DNA from: Deltaproteobacteria bacterium
Lineage (GTDB): Bacteria > Desulfobacterota > Desulfobaccia > Desulfobaccales > 0-14-0-80-60-11
Length of the DNA: 14,131 nucleotides
Direction of reading: 5' to 3'
Assembly: GCA_016874945.1 (NCBI GenBank)
Contig: VGSO01000033.1
Span: 1-14,131 of the forward strand
The notes beneath the pieces were generated by a model. The model saw only the letters and a list, made by a program, of their open reading frames with translations, searched no databases and had not been told where the DNA came from. The translations under genes were made by a program, and so were the position numbers. Below are positions 8,401 to 12,871 of this stretch, one piece after another (the stretch's first letter is position 1; each line of letters begins with the position of its first letter).

Positions 8401-8940
8401 GAATTCCCCCCGGGCTTCCACCACCGGCCGGCGCTCGTAACCCCCTTCCAGCAGGCGGCTTAAGAAACCTTCCCGTTCCAAGGATTCCCCCATCACCACG
8501 TAGGCCAGGATGTCTTTCAGGCGCGCCGCCGGTGGCAGCTTCTGGCGCAGGGCCGGGGCGGGGGCCACCACCAGGCAAGGCTCCCCCGGGGCCAGGAGGC
8601 GGTACGCGGCTCCGAGGCGCGCCGCACTCACCTCCGCGTCAAAACTCAGTTCCTGGAAAGGAAGGACTTCGTGGGCCGGGAAGAGCAGCAGCCGGGGCGC
8701 GCCGGGAGTCTCCACCCCATCGCCCCCCAGGAAAAATGCCAGATCTTTTTGAAGTGACTCGTGGACCCCGGAATTAGGGGTAATCAGGAGCACCGGGCGG
8801 TTTAAATTCTGAAACACCCGAGCCAGGAGATAAGCCGCCGCCCCGGGGGTGAGACCGTGGAGTTGAATTTGCCTTGCTCCCTGGAACAGGGCCGCAGTCA
8901 GGTCCTGCCATCTGGCTCCCGGAGAGATAATATGTTCCAT
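5473..8940 (-). CDS. mfd: Transcription-repair coupling factor Mfd
   Basis: A 1155-residue ATP-dependent translocase that removes RNA polymerase stalled at DNA lesions and recruits UvrA. Length and domain order match the family (E. coli Mfd is 1148 residues). Seen: a UvrB-like N-terminal module at about 1-320 (GGVIDLYPP near 184-192); an RNA-polymerase-interacting domain at about 480-560 (GDFIVHLDHGIGIYRG); RecG-like motor domains with Walker A GDVGYGKT (635-642), the DEEQ box (735-738) and motif III TATPIPRT (761-768); the helicase C-terminal part with QLRGRVGRG (904-912); and a C-terminal regulatory domain at about 1000-1150. The ATG at 8940 is preceded by GGAGG at a rather long 12-nt spacing. 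No other start fits better. mfd is the first gene of the leftward mfd-surA-asnS group. Confidence 0.97.
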   Translation of the reverse strand: MEHIISPGARWQDLTAALFQGARQIQLHGLTPGAAAYLLARVFQNLNRPVLLITPNSGVHESLQKDLAFFLGGDGVETPGAPRLLLFPAHEVLPFQELSFDAEVSAARLGAAYRLLAPGEPCLVVAPAPALRQKLPPAARLKDILAYVVMGESLEREGFLSRLLEGGYERRPVVEARGEFCVRGGVIDLYPPLYTHPVRLEFWGDEVESLRCFDPASQRSLGVKLEDLVVLPVSEVVLDAAARDHALARLRRRRDPQLWSHIQAGRHFPGIERLLTDFYPQPQTLWEFLPEDTVVVEWDPQGLTAELQQLEELTVSEPPGWLDEETWEARRRDFATLFCPMLPWEHPDAVQFGFQVEKNDGLAPELAQAGAESGRLIPALAHRLEDWRRQGFQVVLVSMSRHRAERLARLLAEEGLEVQTAATPAWEAGPGVELNVGDLSSGFRLLSQGLIVLTEDEALGFRPEGRRHKESRPPLHLTSLADLQEGDFIVHLDHGIGIYRGLVKLTVGAQVNDYLDLEYQGGDRLYLPVDRLNLVQKYLGVEGVQPHVARLGGKSWERAKKKVKKAVEKIARELVELYALRRVLPGHHFSPSDAVFREFEAGFEYEETPDQLHAIQDVLSDMTSEKPMDRLICGDVGYGKTEVAIRAAFKAAMDGKQVAVLVPTTVLAEQHYETFVRRLAHYPLEVRVLSRFKSPAEQRRILAGQAQGKIDIVIGTHRLLSKDVAFRDLGLVIVDEEQRFGVKQKERLKEWRRTVDVLTLTATPIPRTMQLSLTGLRDLSLINTPPENRRAIRTYLCRPEAAVIQAAIRRELARGGQVFFVHNRVFNLGRWARYAKELAPEARVAMAHGQMPERELERVMLQFWRGEIDVLVCTAIIEAGLDIPAANTIIINRAHTMGLAQLYQLRGRVGRGKAQAYAYLLVPDEAALSAEAQKRLKALMEFTELGSGFKIALHDLQLRGAGNLLGQAQSGHLAEVGYELYLQLLEQAIREFKGEPEELAPDPEIRLPLGAYLPEDYVPDVQERLALYRRLSGRLTPEMIQEMEEELLDRFGPLPGEGRNLLGVVRLKYLLRRLGVKRLEVQDSFAVLQFAQPERLDLPHLIELLRRRPEQFRLRPDQALRVRLPETDSLLGRVENCLKEVETFVKANIEVTHHA

Positions 8941-9116
8941 TTATAAAACATACCTCCCACTGGCCGATTTTTCAAGGCTAAGGCAAACGTTAAGAAGCCG
9001 TGACTGAATATATGAAAGTCGGAAATAATTTTATGTCTTGAAATCATCGCGACAGCGTAATATTAATTTTGAGAAACTAGAAACTTTTCATAATTTCCGG
9101 ATAAATGGATGAGGCC

Positions 9117-9138
9117 TCGGCTCCCTTAAGGGAGCCGA
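9117..9138. repeat. 22-bp perfect palindrome upstream of csrA
   Basis: The left half TCGGCTCCC is followed by the self-complementary centre TTAA and then the exact inverted right half. No T-run follows on either strand, so it is not an intrinsic terminator. It lies about 140 bp upstream of the transcription start predicted from the sigma-54-type promoter at 9241, a usual place for an activator site. It could also be a repeat element. Confidence 0.6.
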
Positions 9139-9240
9139 AGCTAGAGGGAGTCGATAAAATTGAACATAACAGAATAATCTTTTCCCTCCTATGATTTATA
9201 GTACGGTTTCCTGAACAAAATGGAGATTCAGCCTCATGAT

Positions 9241-9257
9241 TTGGCAGGGAATTTGCA
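9241..9257 (+). promoter_or_regulatory. Sigma-54 (RpoN) type -24/-12 promoter ahead of csrA
   Basis: TTGGCAGGGAATTTGCA matches the sigma-54 consensus TTGGCACG-N4-TTGCA at every defined position but one. The invariant GG (9243-9244) and GC (9255-9256) are exactly 10 nt apart. The predicted start is near 9268, which leaves a leader of about 200 nt before csrA. Sigma-54 controls middle flagellar genes in many proteobacteria, so it fits csrA-fliW. Sequence evidence only. Confidence 0.62.
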
Positions 9258-9365
9258 TTGAAACCCTCAAATTGCCAAATATCAATATCCATCCTGTTTT
9301 TGTTCTGAACAAAGCATTTATCAGGTCTTGTGAATTTATCTATTTCGGGTCGATATTTTTGGATT

Positions 9366-9392
9366 TAAACTTAAGCAATAATGAACCGATTA
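9366..9392 (+). promoter_or_regulatory. Sigma-28 (FliA) like promoter ahead of csrA
   Basis: TAAACTTA-N11-ACCGATTA compares with the FliA consensus TAAAGTTT-N11-GCCGATAA: 6 of 8 matches in each half and exact spacing. Transcription would start near 9400, about 70 nt before the csrA start. This AT-rich stretch raises the chance of a fortuitous -35 match. The CCGAT core at the correct distance is the better evidence. Confidence 0.42.
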
Positions 9393-9410
9393 TATAAATA
9401 AAAAATCAAG

Positions 9411-9428
9411 GGAGGGATCGGGATCGGG
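9411..9428 (+). promoter_or_regulatory. GGA-rich csrA leader, candidate CsrA autoregulatory site
   Basis: Three GGA triplets (9411, 9415 and 9421) lie within 13 nt of the csrA leader, on a short GGGATC tandem repeat (9414-9428). CsrA binds GGA motifs, often exposed in hairpin loops. GGATCG here can pair with CGATCC at 9456-9461, just before the start codon, so the leader may fold. No strong Shine-Dalgarno sequence precedes the GTG start. Autoregulation is inferred. Confidence 0.35.
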
Positions 9429-9471
9429 TTGCTCCAACTTCGGGGTTATATTGCTCGATCCTGTAATCAAT

Positions 9472-9699
9472 GTGCTGATACTTACCCGAAAGCTGGGCGA
9501 ATCCCTAATCATTGGCAAAGATATCCGGGTGGTGGTCCTGGAAGTCCGCGGCAAGCAGGTCCGCATCGGCATCGACGCGCCCGAGGACGTCGTGGTTCTT
9601 AGGGAAGAAGTGCATCAGCGTCTCACCCAGGAAAATCTCCAGGCCTCCACCTTCCGGTACAGCGACCTGGAAGAGGTGAGCAAATCCTGGAGCTCATAA
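9472..9699 (+). CDS. csrA: Carbon storage regulator CsrA (RsmA), RNA-binding translational regulator
   Basis: A 75-residue homodimeric RNA-binding protein that blocks or changes translation of mRNAs carrying GGA motifs, flagellin among them in several bacteria. The family signature is clear: the conserved N-terminus LILTRKLGESLIIG, then VRIGIDAP near 31-38 and VVLREEVHQRL near 41-51. The conserved Arg of the REE motif takes part in RNA contact. The frame also opens at TTG 9451, but CsrA proteins begin directly at the LILTR strand, so GTG 9472 is preferred although its ribosome site is weak. The C-terminal tail after residue 55 is slightly long for the family. fliW follows after 7 nt, implying one transcript. 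Confidence 0.95.
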   Translation: MLILTRKLGESLIIGKDIRVVVLEVRGKQVRIGIDAPEDVVVLREEVHQRLTQENLQASTFRYSDLEEVSKSWSS

Positions 9700-9706
9700 A
9701 AAAACC

Positions 9707-10177
9707 ATGGTTGCTCCGCTAGAGAACAAAACTTCCCGCGCGTCGTATTTGACCATTTCCACCCGGGACCTGGGCCCGCGGCAGGTGGACGAGGAGGCCG
9801 TCATTAGCTTTCCCACGGGTCTGCCCGGGTTTGAAGACTACCGCCGTTTCGTCCTCCTGCAATACCCCTTTCCCACGCCGCTCGTATGTCTCCAATGTAT
9901 AGACCGGCCCGAAGTGGCCTTTGTGGTCACCGACCCGGTCAACCTGGTGGCCGATTTCAAGTTGACTCCCGGAAACTCCGACCTGCCGGAATGGCGCGGG
10001 GAAGACCCCAAGGATATCAAGGTCCTGGTGATCCTCACCATCCCGCCGGGCTGCCCCCGGGACCTGACCGCCAACCTCATGGCCCCCTTGGTCATCAACC
10101 TCCGGACCCGCCGGGGCCGCCAGGTGGTGGTGGACAAAGGGGGATATTCCTCCAAGCACCCGGTTTTGGTTAAGTAA
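9707..10177 (+). CDS. fliW: Flagellar assembly factor FliW, CsrA antagonist
   Basis: A 156-residue cytoplasmic protein. In the known system FliW binds CsrA and relieves repression of flagellin mRNA, while free flagellin captures FliW, giving a partner switch that matches flagellin supply to assembly. Family features seen: ISFPTGLPGFEDYRRF near 33-48, LQCIDRPEVAFVVTDP near 62-77, and the C-terminal signature LTANLMAPLVIN near 119-130 followed by GRQVV. The ATG at 9707 has no close Shine-Dalgarno; the nearest GGAG is about 14 nt upstream in the csrA end. Translation may depend on coupling to csrA. The flagellin gene is not in the window. Confidence 0.93.
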   Translation: MVAPLENKTSRASYLTISTRDLGPRQVDEEAVISFPTGLPGFEDYRRFVLLQYPFPTPLVCLQCIDRPEVAFVVTDPVNLVADFKLTPGNSDLPEWRGEDPKDIKVLVILTIPPGCPRDLTANLMAPLVINLRTRRGRQVVVDKGGYSSKHPVLVK

Positions 10178-10185
10178 TTCACCGA

Positions 10186-10240
10186 TTGCACCGATAGACA
10201 CAGATATACAATCTGTGTTATTCTTCATCTATCATTGCAA
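10186..10240. repeat. Long interrupted palindrome after fliW
   Basis: Three nested inverted segments: TTGCA (10186) with TGCAA (10236), GATAG (10193) with CTATC (10229), and ACACAGAT (10198) with ATCTGTGT (10211). The terminal loop has 5 nt and one arm has a 10-nt bulge. It starts 9 nt after the fliW stop and has no T-tract, so it is more probably a mobile-type intergenic repeat than an intrinsic terminator, although it could stabilise the transcript end. Confidence 0.6.
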
Positions 10241-10281
10241 AAATGGCGGGATAGCTCAATCCTCAGCCAGCAGGGCCGGGT

Positions 10282-11216
10282 ATGTCAGGACATCGCATCA
10301 CCAATGTAGCCACGGTGCCGCAAAGGAGTCCATTCCGCTATCCCGGAGGGAAAACCTGGCTGGTCCCGGAAATCCGCGCCTGGCTCCGAGCCTTGCCCCA
10401 AAAGCCCGATATCTTTGTAGAGCCTTTTGCCGGAGGCGGCATCGCCTCCCTTACCGCGGTCTTTGAAGATCTGGCCCATCGAGCAATAATGGTGGAGCGG
10501 GATGAGTTTGTGGCCGCCGCCTGGCAGGTAATTCTGAATGATGCCGAATGGCTGACAAATCAGATATTGGATTTTAAGCTCACCCTGGAGAACGCGCAGG
10601 AGGTTTTGGCCACTCCTGCTATTTCCCTAAGAGACCAGGCTTTTCAGGCCATTTTGCGCAACCGGGTCAGCGGGGCGGCATTATGGCCCCGGGCGCCAGT
10701 CTGATGAAAGCCGGAGAGAACGGCCGGGGCATCGCCTCTCGCTGGTATCCTCAGACCCTGGCCAAGAGGATTCGCGCCATTTATGAAAACCGGCACCGAA
10801 TAACTTTTATTGCCGCCGATGCTTTTGAGATTATTCCTGATTTCCTCCAGGAAGCAGACGCCGTGTTCTTCATAGACCCGCCGTATACCGCCGGGGGGAA
10901 AAGGGCCGGGGCCCGGCTATACGCTTATAATGAAGTGGACCATGAGGCTCTATTCGCCATGATGGCCTCCGCCCGGGGCGAATTTCTGATGACGTATGAT
11001 GAGGCCCCGGAGGTGGAGGAACTTGCGGCTCGACACGGATTCCTGATCCGCAAAATCCCCATGAAGAACACCCACCATGCGAAATTGCAGGAATTTTTAA
11101 TCAGCCCTTCCCCAGGGACATTTTCTGCAATTTCGTCTTTATCCGCAGTTCAAACTCCCCCAAAGAAACGGGAACCCCTCCCGTTAGCCCTTCCACTGCC
11201 CTTTCCAAAGTTGTAA
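10282..11216 (+). pseudogene. D12-class N6-adenine DNA methyltransferase, frameshifted
   Basis: Two overlapping frames together encode one Dam-like methyltransferase. The first part (10282-10704) has FRYPGGK (residues 18-24) and the AdoMet-binding motif EPFAGGG (47-53), then runs off-frame at RNRVSG. The second part, open from at least 10671, continues with RGGIMAPG, then the catalytic motif FIDPPYTAGG and the family's C-terminal stretch MKNTHHAK. Adding one C after 10670 (AGC CGG in place of AGCGG) joins them into the expected NRVSRGGIM. The defect is thus a one-base deletion or a sequencing error next to GGGG. The last roughly 36 residues (after QEFLI) read antisense through the neighbouring gene and are probably not native. 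The target may be an A-containing palindrome, but specificity cannot be read. The ribosome site is weak. Confidence 0.8.
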
Positions 11217-11415
11217 ACTGTACAAAGTCAGGCTCCAAGACGGCCTCTGTCGCGTCTTCCCGGTATTTGACCACAAACCAGGCGATGTCGCAGTTTGACA
11301 TGTCCCCTACCCTATCCATTTCTCCCATGGCGTCAAAGAAATTCCGATCCACAATCACCGCCATCTTCCTGCCCCAACGTCGGAGAGTGGGAACTTTAAT
11401 CTGCAACTGGGGCAT
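11101..11415 (-). pseudogene. Short convergent ORF, possible C-terminal fragment of a type II restriction endonuclease
   Basis: A 104-residue frame from ATG 11415. The frame is open upstream only to a TAG at 11479-11481. It looks like the end of a longer protein: it starts without a convincing ribosome site and goes straight into VPTLRRWGRKMAVIVDRNFF. The stretches SNCDIAWFVVKY and FTTLERAVEGLTGGVPVSL recall, from memory, C-terminal parts of NotI-type restriction endonucleases. That is unverified. Its position tail-to-tail with a methyltransferase of the D12 class supports a restriction-modification origin. It overlaps the methyltransferase frame by 116 nt. It could also be a small intact gene of unknown function. 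Confidence 0.42.
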
Positions 11416-11505
11416 CAGCCTCTTGGGGCCGCTGCTGCGATAGTCGGGGCGGCGTTGGCCGACGGGAAAAGGAAGGCTCTACCCTTGACGGCGCAATCTG
11501 GGGAT

Positions 11506-11541
11506 AAAAAAAAACGGGCTAAAAGCGCCCGTCTTTTTTTT
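11506..11541. terminator. Bidirectional intrinsic terminator
   Basis: The stem ACGGGC/GCCCGT (11514-11519, 11527-11532) has a 7-nt loop. It is flanked by nine A's on the left (11506-11514) and eight T's on the right (11534-11541), so each strand has a hairpin followed by a U-tract. It lies 22 nt after the stop of the leftward iron-sulfur gene and would end the hdrA-mvhD operon. It could also stop rightward transcripts from the methyltransferase side. Confidence 0.88.
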
Positions 11542-11562
11542 GGCGGATTCAGTAATTCCAGG

Positions 11563-12372
11563 TTACATCGGCTTGGTTGCCAAGGGGGAGTCCGCGCCCA
11601 GGAATTTCCAGGGGGAGGGGCCGGCCTCGGGGGAGCCGGTGTCGTAGTCAAAGAGGGCCTTAACCAGCAGGTTGCCCTTCTTGTACAGCACCCTTAAGGG
11701 GATGTCCGCGGGGCAGTTCTCTTCGCACAGGCCGCAGTCGATGCAGCGTCCCGCCATGTGGACGGCCCGCACCAGTTGGAAGATGGTGTCCGGCGGCACG
11801 GCGCCGGTGCTCATCAGATCCTGGTGCTCCAGGGCGCACTCCTTGCAGAAGCACATGGGGCAGATGTCCCGGCAGCCGTAACACTTGACGCAGCGCTGGA
11901 AGTGGGTGGTCCATTCCTGGAGGGCGTCGGCCTCGGCCAGGGAGTCGATGCGGTCCACCCGCGGGCTGCGCAAGACCGGCTGGCACTTCTCGCCGGAGTC
12001 AATGACCGTGGTCCAGGGGCCGGGACACTCGCAGTAATCGGCCTGGTCCTGGGGGCAGGCGATGCCCACCAGCACCACCTTTTCCGGGTCCAACTGGCCC
12101 CATTTATATAGCTCGTTGAGTCCCCGTTCGTCGCAGCCCCTGACCTGGATGGCGAAGACCGCGTCGGGAGCGGCGGCCGCGGCCTGCTGGAGCAGTTTGT
12201 CCAGGGGATAGCGGGCGTCCCCGGGGGCCACGATGGCCCGGTCCACTTCCTCCAACCGGTCTTTGGTGAAGAAATGGGGCAGGGGGTGCCCGTCTTTCAT
12301 GATATACCCGATATATCCGGCCACTTTGCCTTGGGCCAACAGGTTCCGGACTTTGTCACGCAGTTTATCCAT
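11563..12372 (-). CDS. HdrA/MvhD-associated double [4Fe-4S] ferredoxin-type protein
   Basis: A 269-residue, cysteine-rich cytoplasmic protein, probably passing electrons to or from the HdrA-MvhD unit. The C-terminal half has a [4Fe-4S] motif C161-x2-C164-x2-C167-x3-C171-P that continues at once into C174, C176 and C179, and a second motif C210-x2-C213-x2-C216-x3-C220-P. The N-terminal half has further cysteines (80, 106, 114, 116, 130). With VGYIMKDGHPLPHFF near the start and the later GIACP, it resembles FrhB/FdhB-type (F420-hydrogenase or formate-dehydrogenase beta) relatives. That family call is tentative. It is the last gene of the operon: its ATG lies 36 nt after the mvhD stop with AAGGA about 9 nt ahead, and a terminator follows. 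It could replace HdrC as the iron-sulfur partner. Confidence 0.75.
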   Translation of the reverse strand: MDKLRDKVRNLLAQGKVAGYIGYIMKDGHPLPHFFTKDRLEEVDRAIVAPGDARYPLDKLLQQAAAAAPDAVFAIQVRGCDERGLNELYKWGQLDPEKVVLVGIACPQDQADYCECPGPWTTVIDSGEKCQPVLRSPRVDRIDSLAEADALQEWTTHFQRCVKCYGCRDICPMCFCKECALEHQDLMSTGAVPPDTIFQLVRAVHMAGRCIDCGLCEENCPADIPLRVLYKKGNLLVKALFDYDTGSPEAGPSPWKFLGADSPLATKPM

Positions 12373-12408
12373 GGACGTTTATCCTTTTGGGCTTGCTCTA
12401 ATCTGACC

Positions 12409-12840
12409 TTAAGCCGCCAGGGCGGCCCGCTTCAAGGGAGAGGGCCCCAGGTTCTTGACCTTTTCCGTGTAATTCCGCACCGTTTCGGCCAGCTTGGGGC
12501 CTTCCGCGGCGGAAATCCATTCCAGGTGCAACCTGCCCTCCTCCAACCCGATGAACTTCAGCAGGTCCTGGAGGAAGCGCATGCGCTTGATGGTCATGTA
12601 GTTGCCCCGGAGGTAGTGGCAGTCGCCGATGTGGCAGCCGCCGATGAGGACCCCGTCCGCGCCCTTCTGAAAGGCGCGCAACACGTGGTGGGGCGAGACG
12701 GTGCCGGAGCACATGATCCGGATAACCCGGATATTGGGGGGATATTGCAGCCGGCTGACGCCGGCCAGATCGGCCCCGGCGTAGGTGCACCAGTTACAGA
12801 AAAACCCCAGGATTTTCGGTTCGAATTCTTTTTCAGCCAT
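12409..12840 (-). CDS. mvhD: MvhD-type hydrogenase iron-sulfur subunit (FlpD family)
   Basis: A 143-residue [2Fe-2S] protein. In methanogens MvhD links the MvhAG hydrogenase to the flavin subunit HdrA. In sulfate reducers and acetogens MvhD-HdrA units connect to other donors. Family signature: ILGFFCNWCTYAGAD with Cys15 and Cys18, CSGTVSP with Cys44, then GVLIGGCHIGDCHYLRGN with Cys69 and Cys74. The frame opens at 12891, but the ATG at 12840 gives the usual length, starts just before the conserved fold and has AGGA about 7 nt upstream, so it is chosen. It sits 31 nt after the hdrA stop in the same direction. Assignment is firm. The electron donor is unknown because no hydrogenase or formate dehydrogenase gene is in view. 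Confidence 0.93.
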   Translation of the reverse strand: MAEKEFEPKILGFFCNWCTYAGADLAGVSRLQYPPNIRVIRIMCSGTVSPHHVLRAFQKGADGVLIGGCHIGDCHYLRGNYMTIKRMRFLQDLLKFIGLEEGRLHLEWISAAEGPKLAETVRNYTEKVKNLGPSPLKRAALAA

Positions 12841-12871
12841 AGCTTGATCCTTTATCCGTAGTCGGGCCCAA

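Larger units (their letters stand above)
8941..9471. other. AT-rich divergent intergenic region between mfd and csrA
   Basis: A 531-bp stretch without a convincing gene. A 71-codon leftward open frame at 9077-9292 has no recognisable motif and I regard it as chance. The region holds the palindrome at 9117-9138, the promoter-like elements at 9241-9257 and 9366-9392, and the GGA-rich csrA leader. I could not find a clear sigma-70 promoter for mfd by eye. Confidence 0.7.

Noticed and set aside
9077..9292. 71-codon leftward frame in the mfd-csrA intergenic region
   Set aside because: No motif, no good ribosome site, and it contains both the palindrome and the sigma-54-type promoter, so it is more likely regulatory DNA.
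10245..10260. tRNA-like 5' segment (GGCGGGATAGCTCAAT) before the methyltransferase, possible tRNA attachment site
   Set aside because: It resembles the acceptor and D-arm start of a tRNA, but the D-stem partner, anticodon arm and T-arm do not follow, and no integrase is nearby.
10669..10676. Programmed -1 frameshifting in the methyltransferase
   Set aside because: No X-XXY-YYZ slippery heptamer is present at AGCGGGGCGG, and such regulation is not known to me for D12 methyltransferases. A deletion or read error is simpler.
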